Shown here in pieces: positions 34,401-59,150 of a DNA stretch of 64,000 bases. Source of the DNA: Homarus americanus (lineage: Eukaryota; Arthropoda; Malacostraca; Decapoda; Nephropidae); assembly GCF_018991925.1 (NCBI RefSeq), contig NW_024748870.1, forward strand, positions 2,153,834 through 2,217,833, given 5' to 3'. Every line of letters begins with the position of its first letter. The first letter of the stretch is position 1. The notes beneath the pieces are model-generated. The model had not been told where the DNA came from, made no database searches, and saw nothing but the letters and a program-made list of their open reading frames with translations. Both the position numbers and the translations under genes were made by a program.

Positions 34401-36191
34401 AATTGGAGGAGAGAACATAGATGGAGAGAGAACATATAGGAGTGGAGGGAGAGAACATAGGAGTGGATGGAGAGAGAGAGGGTGGAGGGGAGTAGGAGAC
34501 ATAGAGGGAGAGAAATATAGAGGTAGAGGGAGAGGGGAGGGATGGAGAAGAACATAGGAGTGGAGGGAGAGAACATGGGGTGGATGGAGAAGCATAGGGA
34601 GAACATGGGAGGAGAGAACATAGGGGGAGGGGAGAGAACATAGGAGTAGGGAGAGAACATGGGAGTGGGGGGGAGGGAGAGAATATGGGAGGGAGGGGAG
34701 ATCAGTAGAGGGAGAGAAATATAGGAGGAGGGAGGAGAGAAATAGGGGAGTGGAGGGAGAGAGAACATAGGAGTGGAGGAGAGGAGTGGGGAGAGAACAT
34801 AGGAGTGGAGGGGAGAGAACATAGGGTGGAGGGAGAGAACATAGGAGTAGATGGAGAGAATATAGAGTAGAGGGAGAGAAATATAGGGAGTAGATGGAGA
34901 GAAATATAGGAGGGAGGAGAGGAAGAGTAGGAGAGATGGAGAGAAATATAGGAGTGGAGGGAGAGAATATAGGAAAGAGATGGAGAGAATATAGGAGGGA
35001 GGAGAGAAATATAGGAGTAGATGGAGAGAAATATAGGAGTAGAGGGAGAGAAACATAGGAGTAGATGGAGAGAACATAGGAGGAGGAGAGAACATAGGAG
35101 TAGATGGAGAGAAATATAGTATATAAGAGAACATAGGAGAGATGGAGAGAATACAGGGAGTGAGGAGAGAACATAGGAGTAGGAGGAGAGAAATATAGGA
35201 GTGGGAGGAGAGAAATATAGGAGGGGATGGAGAGAACAGGGAGGGGAGGGAGAGAATATAGAGGGAAGGGAGAGAACATAGGAGTAGAGGGAGAGAAATA
35301 TAGGGAGTAGAGATGGAGAGAACAGGGAGTGAGGGGAGAGAAATATAGGGAGTAGATGGAGAGAACATAGGGAGGAGGGAGAGAAATATAGGAGTGGATG
35401 GAGAAATATAGGAGGGAGGGAGAGAACATAGGGAGGGATGGAGAGAAATATAGGGAGTAGAGGGAGAGAAATATAGGGAGGGATGGAGAGAAATATAGGA
35501 GTGGAGGGAGAGAACATAGGAGGATGGAGAGAACATAGGAGAGAGGGGGGTAGGGTCATAGGAGTAGAGGGAGAGAAATATAGAGAGGGAGAGAAACATA
35601 GGAGAGAGGGAGAAACATAGAGAGAGGGAGAGACTGGTAGAGGGAGGGAGAGGAAACATAGAGTGGAGGGAGAGAACATAGGAGTGGAGGGAGAGAACAT
35701 AAGAGTAGAGGGAGAGAACATAGGAGTGGAGGGAGAGAACATAGGAGTGGAGGGAGAGAACATAGGAGTGGAGGGAGAGAACATAGGAGTGGAGGGAGAG
35801 ACAAGGAGAAGCAAAACTTAGTAAGACTCATAAATGAAAAATAATGGCCATAAAATTCATCTTAATATTAATAAAATTGAAAATAATAATTACAGTAAAA
35901 ATAATGGTCATATTTATCACAATAACATTAACAAATACAGCTTTCGATCTAAAATGAAATACCGTTAATGTCCGTTTAAAGTACACTCATTTAGCGTACA
36001 CTTATTTAACATACACCCGTTTAACGTACACTTGGTTTTCAGGAAGGCGTCATTTACGTTAAGCAGACACTGGTTGTATGTCTAGACTGTATAGGATACG
36101 ACCATTACCATAATAACAAAGACGACTTACATGAACAGTCCACCAGGGAGATGGTCAGTAGGAGGGCGAGAAGTATCACTTTTGTTGTCAT
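31340..36191 (-). CDS. secreted single-domain von Willebrand factor C (SVWC) protein, Vago-like; 3 exons
   Basis: Exons at 36191-36131, 32305-32188 and 31442-31340 join to a 93-codon frame. Exon 1 encodes a signal peptide (MTTKVILLALLLTISLVDCS) and ends with one base before GTAAGT. Exon 2 follows TTCCTTCAG, supplies the missing two bases, and ends with two bases before GTAAGT. Exon 3 follows GTGTTTCAG, supplies one base, and stops at TAA 31342-31340. All phases agree. The mature part has exactly eight cysteines: WCHEAGKIYQVGASW, PNQCVRRTC, then SCED, DPYCK, FPTECCPPIAC. G-x-x-Y-x-x-G-x-x-W and a closing P-x-E/D-C-C-P-x-x-x-C are typical of arthropod SVWC proteins (Pfam SVWC family), which include Drosophila and mosquito Vago, antiviral or stress-induced secreted factors. 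Function here is inferred from the family. Confidence 0.85.
31870..32121. repeat. 31 bp minisatellite in SVWC intron 2
   Basis: About eight near-perfect copies of ACATAGAAATTAATCTAGAA followed by TAAACAGAACA. It lies inside the intron 31443-32187. The near-identity suggests recent expansion. Confidence 0.95.
32188..32305 (-). CDS. SVWC gene exon 2
   Basis: 118 bases, three cysteines (Cys 1-3 of the domain). Acceptor TCTCCTTCAG|AT and donor ATC|GTAAGTT. Phase 1 in, phase 2 out. Too short to appear in a normal ORF scan. Confidence 0.82.
32553..35808. repeat. 3.2 kb purine/pyrimidine minisatellite in SVWC intron 1
   Basis: A 21 bp unit (GTGGAGGGAGAGAACATAGGA and variants) is repeated about 150 times. 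It fills most of the intron 32306-36130. The flanks (35700-35800 and 32570-32730) are the most regular; the centre is degenerate. The transcribed RNA is C/U-rich. Frames of up to 650 codons of Ser/Pro/Leu/Phe on the minus strand are artefacts of this repeat. Confidence 0.97.
36131..36191 (-). CDS. SVWC gene exon 1 (signal peptide)
   Basis: 61 coding bases, ATG at 36191. Hydrophobic core VILLALLLTISLV. Donor T|GTAAGTC at 36130. The frame also reads open upstream of the ATG, but from a non-ATG codon; the signal peptide marks the ATG at 36191 as the start. Confidence 0.8.
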
Positions 36192-36341
36192 GGCGAGAGA
36201 GAGGAGTGGTGTCCCCGGTCTTGTTTGGACAGATGCTGAGGAGACGCTTGTTCTTCCACACTTCACAGCTCCTGTCTGCTGCTCGAGGTGGTAAGATACT
36301 TCTAATGTACTCTCATAACCCCCTCCACTCTTCGACCTCCA

Positions 36342-36466
36342 GGTATATAAACCCCCCATCCTGGACCCCTACCGAGATAAACCATCCTGACCCCCTTCCT
36401 CACGAGATAAACCCCCCATCTCCCCCCTCTCCCCACCGAGATTAACTCCCATCCTGCCCCTCTCAG
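36342..36466 (-). promoter_or_regulatory. degenerate ~30 bp repeats with GATA/TATA cores upstream of the SVWC gene
   Basis: Plus-strand blocks TATATAAACCCCCCATCCTG, CGAGATAAACCATCCTGACC, CGAGATAAACCCCCCATCTC and CGAGATTAACTCCCATCCTG succeed each other. The proximal copy supplies the TATA-like box; the next two supply AGATAA (TTATCT on the gene strand), a GATA-factor core. GATA sites are common in arthropod immune promoters; a role here is inference. Confidence 0.45.
36344..36349 (-). promoter_or_regulatory. candidate TATA box of the SVWC gene
   Basis: TATATA on the minus strand in GTTTATATACC, about 155 bp upstream of the ATG at 36191. It would leave a 5' UTR of roughly 120-130 bases. No clear initiator is visible at -30. 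Confidence 0.45.
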
Positions 36467-39400
36467 TCGTTAAATTTATTGAAACCACTGACACTCTCAT
36501 CACTGATTCTCTATCTTCACTACTTTCCCTTGACACCCTCGACTTAAATATGTATAATAAGGTTTACAGTAACTCGTATTTTGGAGCCAACTGCCAGATG
36601 TCGCTATTGTTTCTGAGGTTGATGATACAGCAGTAGGTACAGTGTTCGAAATGCGGGTGGGATGGGGGTGGTCTACTACAACTTTGTTCCTATATATAGA
36701 GTTAAACCTTTACCGTAAGTTCTCGCGGTGACTTATATACGCTTGGATATAGCAAGATGTTATCTATAAGAGACGAAGTGGGGAGAATGTGGTTGCCTCA
36801 AATGGTGTGTCGGTTAAAGCTCAGGTGTTGATAACAATTCTAACTTGACGCTCCACATTTCAATTGCTCTGGCTGCATCTGTCAGTGAAAATGATTGGTG
36901 TGTTTTCAAGTGTTTCTGCAATTGTAAGAGAACATCGTTTGTAGCATCAATGTCATGACAGTAGCAGAACTTACCTCATTGATTGTCTAGTTATTTACAG
37001 ATACCCTGTATTAAACGTGGATTACTTCTGTTTTCCTTTTATTTTCAATTAAACGGAGATTTTGTTATTTTACAACTTTTAATTAAACTATAAACACCAA
37101 TAATACTAACATTGTTGACCATATAATCTGAATGAGAGAAACTCGTTTAAACTCACTAAACTGTACTGTACAAGTTCCTGGAAAGTGTTGGAAAAAGTAC
37201 AACTTTTAATTCCGTACAAAGACTGAGGCGGCCCAAGGTGTGTGCAATGGTGCCGAAAATAAAAGTAAAATGTCCGATCATTGTATTTTCAGCTTCCTAA
37301 TTAGGGTCTCACAGAGAACGTGCAACAAAGTCCTAATTAGTGAAAAATGCACAGTAGGGGGGAAGTCGAGACAAGGGGGAGGGAGAGGAGAGGTCGACGG
37401 CAACTCACCTGCCACCGTGCGATACGCATCCCAGAATACAGCAGTGAGTTATAAATAATATATACTGGGTTATGCAGTGTGTAAGAGAGAGAGTTAGTAA
37501 TATGATTAAATAAATAAATAAATAGCAGGGGCAGATTCGGGAGGGAGCGGGGGGGGGGGACCTGGGGGTCCGGACCCTCTCATTTTCATCAGAAAATTTC
37601 AATACTTTTTCTTAAATGCCTTATTGTACTCAGGCGTTTTTGTTTATTAAAAAGTATTTACTATTGATCTCAGAATGTCTCTTAATATCTAGTGCACATA
37701 TCCTGAAAATGCCCATGATATTGGTCAAATTTAAAAATCAATCCGGGGGAGGCTGCCCAAAATCTGGTGGCCTCGCTGTGCTCGCCATGTTCCCCAACCC
37801 ACACCTTATTGATATTCCTGGATCCACCCCTGGATAGAAACAAGTCACACAATTCTGTGCACAGTGGACAGGACGCTGGCATATCCTATTTTTGTAATCC
37901 TGTGCAGTGTTTGCTCACCAACATATGTATGGCGTCCCTGCTAATTATATTCAGGACGTAAACATGTTTTTTTTTAGAAAGTTTTAACATTTACAGCTTA
38001 AAGGATATACGAAAGTGGTGAAATGAGGCAAAAATCTTTAAAAAACTATACTTACCTACAGTACCTACCTGATTTACCTAATGGATAAATGGCCAACCCA
38101 ACAGGCTATTTTGAAGCCCAGTACAGTTTTTGCTTTTCTATAAATGTTCCTCTATTCTGTTCAAAAGGTGTTTTAACATATAACTACAGTGTGTGTGTGG
38201 GTGTGTGTAGTAGTTGGACAGAGCCTGTTGATACTGTGTCTGTATCCTATAGTCATGTGAAGTTGTAAGCTTAATGTTTATCTATCCCGTTAATACCGGA
38301 GCCTACTGTAGTTTCGCCAAAAATCGGGCATCAAAGCCAACCAAAAACAAGATTTTACACCACAAACGCAGCATCTACAGCGAGCAAGAGATGGATTTTC
38401 ATACAGTATAAAAATCTGGTTCAGAGACTGTAGATATTGCATACAAAACCTCTCGCCGCGGAGGCATATACAGTATACACTAGTACAGTGTGAGTCTCAC
38501 TCTTGACCTTCTGTAGTAAAGTAGAATTTCTGTTTCAGTGCTTTAGAGACTATGTTGTTATCCCCACTCACTGTGTCAACCAATCAACAATGTATCAGCT
38601 TACAAGCTGGAGTGCCAAGAGGATTTCTGTGATGTTTGTTAGTGTTACCGCTGTACCACCACCTTTATTTTGGCTTTCAATTAGTCTTAGCTTGCTGGTC
38701 CTATCAAGATCTTCATGCAGTTATCCTGTTTTTAGCATACTTGAGTTCCACTATTAACTATACACAGGTCATTTGTAGTAAATTCTATATCTTTTTATTT
38801 ATCAAATGTGACTTCATAGGAGTTTAGTTCTACTGTATTCAGATTACAGGATCTCAAAGATTTTATCCTTAAAGAAATTTGGGTAAAGAATTTTTCATCT
38901 TGGTGAAGATTATGGTTGAATTTAGCCTCAGTGTTAAAGAAGCTCTGACACTGATACACAAGATTCAAAACGTGACCAGAATGCACAACAAATATGAGAG
39001 CCAAAAGTACTGGTATAATTCATATATGAGGAAAAATAGGAGATACAAACAATAAATTTGTATTTCACATTTATTTTGAAGGTAGAGTATTTACCCAGGG
39101 CATACACATGCCCTGGCATGGTAATTCTGAGATACTGAGGTTGAAAGAATGATGGGAAAGAGAACGAGGGCAACTGTGAGGAGAGAGAGTAAAAGAAAGC
39201 TTGCTAGAGAGAGAGAGAGATGGTAGAGAATCATGGGAGAGGTTTGAGTACTGAAGGGAAAGAAAAATAAACAACAGCCCTAACTAAAGAGTGGTATGTG
39301 AGAGGATGATGCCAGGGGGATGATGAATGAAGGGTCATGTGAAGGATGGGTGATGAGGACTTGGGGAGGAAAATGATTATGAGGGTATGTCAAAAGATAA

Positions 39401-42084
39401 CCTGTAAGACTGTGAAGAGGGGGTGAATACCAAGGTGTGTATGGGTTATAACTTAAAGAGGAACTGGGGAGGGTGGAGGAACAAAACAAGAGAAAGACAT
39501 ACCAAAGCCAAAGAAATGTATATCTTGTTAAGTCACTTTCATTGTACCCTTTTAGAAAACTGAGATATGTGAAGGAGGGAGAACAGAGTAATGAGACACT
39601 GACATGATTCTATATAAATTATACAAATAGTAATGAAATTCACTGCTGCCAACTCAAACTGAATTTGGCACCATTACATTTAGGATATTTTAATGAATGG
39701 GAAAACAACAGCAGTGTAGAATTCAATAAATAAACAATTATAGAATCAATATGACTTGTAATTTACCATAGAAATTTCTCACATTCCATAATAAACCTGC
39801 CTTCCAGTGGTAGTGAACTGATAGGCAACCTGATCAGAAGTTTTCCAGAACTGACTTTAGGGAAAGATGAATATACAGTACAGATGATTCATAATCCCTA
39901 TAATGTGGAAAAGGAGATAATGTAATGAAGCTTAATAAACACAGTGCTATACATAATTAGCTATGAACAGGAGACGAAAATATCTGGAATACAATATATA
40001 CAGGGTATATCCAAACCTACTCACACTCTAAAATTTACATAATATGTACAATAATAGAATTTTAAAACTGGTACAGTTTGTATAATTTACTCCAGTTGGA
40101 CCATCCATAATTATAGTTTTTGGTCTATCACCATCCAGTAAATTTACATAAGCAATTTAAAACCGGAACAAAGTCCTTCCATCCAAATTTTATCAGCTCC
40201 TAAGTTACCTAACTTAATCCTGTTCCATTTAAAATCTGTAACTCATATGAACCACTTCTTCAAGTATGCTAAAAAAAATTTAACTGTTAATTTTCCATAA
40301 CTGATACAAAAAGATCCTTTACTGCAGAGTATGTCAAGGTAACTGTGCGCACACATTAATTAGTTTAATTCATTATTTAAATAAGAGTTATATTTACTGC
40401 CATTCACATAATAAAACTCCTATAGGAGATGCATTCATCTACTCTGCTGACCATACAGCCCACAAATATATCTACACATGACCTATCTGGGCTCAGCATA
40501 GGGAGGATAACATAAAACTGCTGTCTGACTATCCTGTAATGATCACTATTAGAATTTATTTGTTGTCATAATAACTGTGTGTACTGCCCAGAGAACTTGC
40601 ACTAGCTGCTTCAACTGATGTAATAGTGTACTGTACACTCTAAGACCAAGTTACAAAAATACCATGGGAGTATGGGGAATATGGATCCAAGAGTCAGATA
40701 GACAATTCAGAGTTACCACCCCTATCGGAGCTGCTTAACCTGGACGCCTCATCCACAGCAAAACTGTTCAGAACCTCAGTATCTTACACAGGTACACAGC
40801 AGATCTCATGCAACCAAACAATGATCACTGACAAAAATCAGTATATTAAAGTGACACGTCATAACTTTAGTTCAGCAGAAATCACCTTAAAAATGCAGAT
40901 ATCGGACACCAGCTCATAATATATTTCCACACAGCAAATTTTGAACATAAGTTGTTTGTACATTCAATTTCATCATCAAAACAATGACAAATCTTTTGGA
41001 CATATGTTCTCCCCAATGTGACTTTATTATGGAAACAATAAATGTCACATTTGTTTCATTCAGCTGCCAAAGTGAGCCTGAAAATAAAGCAGCCACCTTG
41101 TTTACTCGCCCAATGATTTGTGCGAATAATCCCCTCATAAACAACAGATGTCCAAGCACAATACTTGATGAGATGCTCAAATGCTCCTCATGAACCCTCT
41201 TTGCCACAATAATATATACTGAAAGTCTTACTATCTTTGATTGCATTTTTTCCTACCATTAATGATCAACACAAAACAATATTTATCGGCATGACCAGCA
41301 TTACCCATACAGTAATTCGATTAATTTTCATCATAGATTTGTTTTTAATTGTACAGAGTATTCCATTTCTTTTTCTTCTTAAAAGTCACCATCGTTTATC
41401 ATTAATACAGACTAAGATGGACCGACCACTCCAGGTGTAGGCTCTCCCGCAACCCCATTAAACACTATAAAAGTGAGTGGTATCTCATTAATCTTTATCA
41501 GTTCCTTGATAATGAACCTACAGGGGTATGAACATTTTGAGGTTATGCCCGAATCCTGAAACATTATTTGATGCAAAGACAACACTGGAGTGAACACCTA
41601 TGTATAGTGAGAAGTTAGTCCCTTCCAGTAGGTACTGTACTATGAATGATAAGAAAAGAATGTACTTGGGATGGTATTTACAATGTTAAAATTGGAGGTA
41701 TTATGAATAATAAATACAGTGTCAGCACTGACCACTGACAATAGTTGCCTTCATCATATACTAGCAGTTCTGGTTACCCAATAACCTACAAGCCATAATG
41801 TTTACTTTTACCAGTTCAAGTAACGTTTCAGAATTTGAGATTATGCACTCCAGACTAGAGAATACAAGTTCAGGACAAAACACAACCAAATTGCTAGTTG
41901 TAAACTTAACAAATGACTGCACCATTAGTCACATACACAACCATAATAAGCTTTTTAAATTACAATAATGTACAAATGCCAACTATCAACATAATGGAAT
42001 GTTTGGTTTCACCATGAAAGAAAGTGTATGTCTTATATACTTATAATATACAAATAACAATAAAGATCAACATTAAGAAAGAAA
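36467..42084. other. AT-rich region between SVWC and wallenda, no supported gene
   Basis: Apart from the MITE-like element at 37526-37832, nothing here has coding character. 39110-39500 is purine-rich. Part of 39-42.8 kb may be the 3' UTR of wallenda, since several AATAAA sequences (minus strand) occur there. Confidence 0.55.
37526..37832. mobile_element. MITE-like element with hAT-type ends
   Basis: The left end CAGGGGCAGATTCGGGA and the right end, read inverted, CAGGGGTGGATCCAGGA are imperfect inverted repeats. Length about 307 bp, no coding capacity. No clear target duplication. Ends beginning CAGGG suggest a hAT-derived MITE. Confidence 0.5.
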
Positions 42085-42090
42085 TTTATT
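42085..42090 (-). terminator. candidate polyadenylation signal AATAAA for wallenda
   Basis: AATAAA on the minus strand, about 760 bp beyond the stop codon at 42849. Other copies exist further on, so this is only the first plausible one. Confidence 0.35.
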
Positions 42091-42848
42091 GAGCACATTA
42101 ACAGTAAATTTTCATATGGAATGCATAACTAAATAAAATACAGCACATAAATCATAAGATATTATCTGGAGAACAATAACATCTGTCAATGGCCACAATT
42201 GCAAGATCTTATACGTATTTTAAAAGTTTTCAGAACTTGATGTAAGTTCTCATTGTGAATACAGTATCTTTAATGGTTGAATTTTACTTCACAATCCTGT
42301 CTGATTATGAACAGAATGCTTCATCAGCCATCCATATATAAGTTGTGCAACTGTGCTCATCAGGTTGTCTGAGGAACAAGGAGGTATGTGCGTTTTCTGA
42401 TATTCCCTTAGTTCCTGAACAGTAAGAGATATTACATATGTAAGAATTGAACATTTCATATTATCTGGGAACACTCAGAGGTGTCACATCTGGAGATAGT
42501 CTGGTTAATATCATAAGAGGTTCTTGCATGCAAAAGGAAAACGCTTCCAAACAAAACTGTCTTGTAATCTTATACGTACAGGGATTCTTGATGGTCACTT
42601 GAATATTCAGAGTACTGTACACATAAAATATTCTGGTAGCCACAAGTTGTTGTTATGCATATGATGCTCACTACTTATATTACTGAGTAGTTCTCAATAT
42701 TGATTTTATGGTATAGGAATATTCAAATTCAAATATTAAAGATCTTGTTAACCGCTATGTCAGAGTATAACTCCATGAACACACCATCATTTTCGATCCA
42801 CTAAAACTTTCAGAGATTATATACTGTATCTCACGTATAATTATGTAT

Positions 42849-55152
<12,304 letters not shown>

Positions 55153-58102
55153 GTTTGGTTTAAGGTGGTCTTCTGTAATCCAACAAAAGCTTGTAAATCC
55201 AAAAATGTTAGGTCATTACTGCCAAGGTATTACCCACTTTCCAAAATCTTACACATGTTGAAAGATTCCAGAAGAACATTGATAGAAGTCGACAGTGAAG
55301 AAGCAGTATTATCTCACGACAACACAGTTCACTCTCCATTCAGTACGCCTTGGTAGCTCAGAGTCCATCTGTACACTACCCGCACCGGGCCTCACGCGCA
55401 CTTTGTGGCCGTGGCGGCGCGCAAATTATTGAAAAGAGACGGCCCTGAACTTGACCAAAGCCACCTTGACAACAACTTTCATTTCCTGGAATATGTTTGG
55501 GTGTTCCTAGAGTTCGTTTTCTTGACACAACATGATCCACAATTTGTCCATTAGTAACAGAACACACATTACGTCTTTCAATTTTATCTCGCTTCTTCAG
55601 GGTAGTTCTTTAGCACCAGAGCATACCTGTTAAATCGATCGATACAACTCACTGTATACTGATTTAATAAAACCAGTACTCAATTTTATAGATATGTGTT
55701 TTCCACGAGTAATTCTTATTTTAAGTTTATGCTTAAGACTTGAGCATGTTTGTGAAGCCTTATCATCTGTACCTGGGAGCTAGTACAGTACCAGGAACGG
55801 GCACCTCCGCAGTGGGTCACGCTACTCTGTTCTGAGAACTGTGTATGGTGGGTGTCGGCCGCTAGTACACACTCACATTGTGGTGATCATTGAAGAATTT
55901 ATTTATTAACAATCTTCATTACTTTCTTAGATGAAAATTGTATTGAGATTAACATACCTATCTACGGTGCAGGTTTCTATATTTCTTTTGTAATTTACCA
56001 CAAAAGCAATGTTACTAGTGATTGTCATCATAGATTATAATGATATAATCAACAAAGGTCAAGATTATCTAGCCTACGAAAGTCCAGTAGAGAGATTCAG
56101 GACGTTGATAACATTAAAGTTATTACCCAGTTTTTAGTGCCAGTGACTGACCACAATTTACAGGCTCCGAGAATTACGAAATGTTTATAATACCAAGACA
56201 CTGTATATATTATTTAACGTACCACTCGTACAAAATCCTCGACAACTGATCCATAAATCTTCAAAACAAATCCCAGTGCACACGCAACATGTCCCAACTC
56301 GTGTTTGCTTCCTCGTGGATAGTTCCGGTTCTGGGATACAGTTCTTTATTCAGTGTGACGGAAGTTAGGTGTCCTGGCGTTTGGACATCCGGATATTAAG
56401 ACCTTGTCCGTAAGTGTGGTTAGGAAAATAAAAATGACCATGCCTGAAGCATCTAATTTCACATAGGCTTACTGTCAACCAAAACAGGTCCCAGAAGCTA
56501 ATGAAACTTAAAAGTGAGGAGCTCTCTTCTGTTTTAATCCTTAATCGTGTTCGTGACGCTGATTACATATCAGCGCTACTGCCAACACTAGGTTTAACTT
56601 TTTGATAGATCTTACGAGGTCATAGAAGGTCGCTAACCCGCTAGCGTGCCAGGAGCTTATTTGGATCCATAGCAAACTTCCGGTTAAACATCATTAGGCT
56701 AGGGGGTTGTTTCCTTTTTATGTGAACCTGCTGCTATATTGTCACAAATTGGAGGTGGATGACTTGATACACTTCTGATTAAAAAACTATCAAGTTACAA
56801 TTTAATTTTGCCAAACTGTTTGTGTATGGTAAAGATTCATACGGGAGATGTACTGTATATCCATATCAAAACAATACAACGACTCATAATAAACTTCCGG
56901 TTATGCATTATTACGTTATAACAATCACACAGTTATTTTTTTTTTTACTGTTTTGTATACGTCACCGAAAAAGTTAATTCCTATGCTCAAAATTACCACA
57001 TATCGCAACACTTATCCAATGTATGCAATAAATGTTAGATATGATAGGCAATTAATTCAGTAGACTTTAATAATACCTCAAACTTCGCTGGTTAATTTAT
57101 CAAGGTGAAGGTTATCGTTTTCTACCACAGATTAACCCGTGGCAGATCAATAATGGGTTTCTAGGTAACAATTATCCTCGTGAGTTGATGCGCTTTTGTT
57201 TACAAGGCACGAATGAAGTTACTCCTTACTCGCAGTATATCTTATCAGTATTCAAGTCACAGTCAACCAGTATTAACAACACAACAACAGCCTAGTTATG
57301 ATTTAAGTGTTCTTGTGGTGTATCGTAGCTGTTATTGTTTATTACGATCTCTCGGTGAATTCAGTACTGGTCGGGTCATGGTTTACGGTGAGGGGTACAC
57401 AAGGTTTACGATCCTCTGTAGAAGTCTGGTGGATCGATGGACTAAGACAATCTTCAGGTACTAAATTCATGTTATCAACAATCACCTGGCGACGCACAAG
57501 CAACCGATCGATGCCTGAACAAGACGCACAGCAACAACACTCACTGCTTTCATAGTAGGAGTAGGTCAGTAAATTCACAATAAACAAACGTCACTCTTTG
57601 GTTAATTCTATCTCTATGATGTATCACTTTTGGTATAATCACGGTGAATATCTACGCAATACAGCATTATTATCCAAATTCGTAATCGAGCGACCTGCTG
57701 TACCTTTCTACGCTCTGGTCAATGAACTTCAGAGGTGTCCTTCAACTTGACCGAGCTTGTACACAGCCGACTGATCAGCACTGTAGATCAATAATGGTTG
57801 CACTCATGTGTACTGAAATATTTCACTATTTAACAAACAACACTGATCGACAGTTGGTTTCTGACGTTGAAATCTACGTTTATGGAAGTATCGCAGTTTT
57901 CAATAGTGACCTAATACTTCAGTTTTTCTTCCCAAAATGAACAAAAATCAAATCACAATGGTAGTACCAAAAATCAACAGTTCAGTGAAGTCTTTGGGGA
58001 GATATGAAACTGCGTGATGTAAAGCAATTATGTTGTTTATACCACGATTCCACTACCTACTCAGAACCCCCAACCAACTGGCGTAGTGAGCAGGTGGGAG
58101 GA
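55153..58102. other. upstream region of wallenda, no other gene supported
   Basis: Likely contains non-coding first exon(s) and promoter of wallenda. AT-rich with a moderately GC-rich patch at 55380-55440. The frames at 57213-57940 have no motifs or splice support. Confidence 0.5.
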
Positions 58103-58264
58103 ATGTGTGGGTCTGCGCGCGCCTCTCACGTGCTGCTGCTGGTGTTGTTGGTGGTGCCACTATCACCTGCTACCGCCTCCGCTCCACACCATCTGCCCTG
58201 TTTCACACCCGCACAGTTTGTCCTTTCTCACCATGATAATAATTATTCCACTTTTTTCCACTAA
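58103..58264 (+). CDS. possible small secreted peptide ORF (53 aa)
   Basis: The ATG at 58103 (context GGAATGT) starts MCGSARASHVLLLVLLVVPL, a strong signal-peptide-like core, followed by SPATASAPHHLPC and a short tail to a stop at 58264. No clear donor was found inside, and the tail has no known motif. The hydrophobic run is the only support, so this may be chance. Confidence 0.25.
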   Translation: MCGSARASHVLLLVLLVVPLSPATASAPHHLPCFTPAQFVLSHHDNNYSTFFH

Positions 58265-58780
58265 CTCTTCAGTGTATCTACGTATATCCTTATTGACATC
58301 TTATCGTCACATTAATACCCTAATACTAACTTCCCCGGTTGCTAAGACAACGAAATTCCTGCCGTGGACCCATATCCAAAAATGTGATAGGGGTAGAGGG
58401 TGTGGGTCGGCCCCTCGTGGAAGAATAGGTGATAGTGCACAGCTAGGGAGTGACAGTTTGGCAAAAGTTTTCAAAATCTAATTGCTTGGGTTGGATTATT
58501 TGTCTATCGGCCACGCTAATTCCAAATATGTTTGAGTTTTTTACATCATTGCATTAGAAGGTTTGTGGATACTTTTGGGTTTGGCATGAAAAACGCGAAA
58601 AAACTGTAAATAATAAAGGGACTGGCAATGTGTCACAACCTGTTAAAATCAAGTTATTGAATTGGATTATTCGACTACTGTGTACACTGGTTCATAATAT
58701 GCTATTGTTTTACAACTCAATGCGCTACAAATTATGCCGATATTTTTGCTGCAAGTCACCACATACGTATATTTCGAAAA

Positions 58781-58987
58781 CCAGGGCCCAATATTACCAA
58801 CGGCGTGGATAGATTCCGTGGAATGAATTCAGGACATTCCCGCTCATGGAACATTACCAAACTCCGTATATGTGCCAATGGCAGGCCAATGGCAATATTT
58901 ACAGAGTTTGTTGAGGCTCCCTGGACGGGAATGCCCTGAATTTATTCCACGGAATCTATTCACGCCGTTGGTAATATTCGTCCCAGG
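58781..58987. mobile_element. small palindromic MITE-like element nested in the long-TIR transposon
   Basis: The arms CCAGGGCCCAATATTACCAA and, inverted, CCTGGGACGAATATTACCAA extend about 60 bp each (ACGGCGTGGATAGATTCCGT region). The element is about 207 bp, with no coding capacity and no clear target duplication. Confidence 0.65.
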
Positions 58988-59150
58988 ACTGATCAACGAA
59001 TTCAGCCCAAGTAGCTTGACTTGGACAGTTAAGGACAAAATCTCAGTCCGTACTTTTGAATAAAATATTGTTCAATAGGTGGTGATATTGAAGTGCTGAA
59101 AGTTGTTTTTCTGTGTTGTTTTGCAGTTAGTTCAAAGGGCCGCCACCAAG

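Noticed and set aside
26706..35808. CRISPR-like appearance of repeated units
   Set aside because: Units are contiguous and have no unique spacers; the genome is eukaryotic.
32481..35831. Very long Ser/Pro/Leu/Phe-rich minus-strand frames (up to 650 codons)
   Set aside because: They are translations of a 21 bp minisatellite; the unit is a multiple of three and lacks stops in several frames. The real gene there is spliced around the array.
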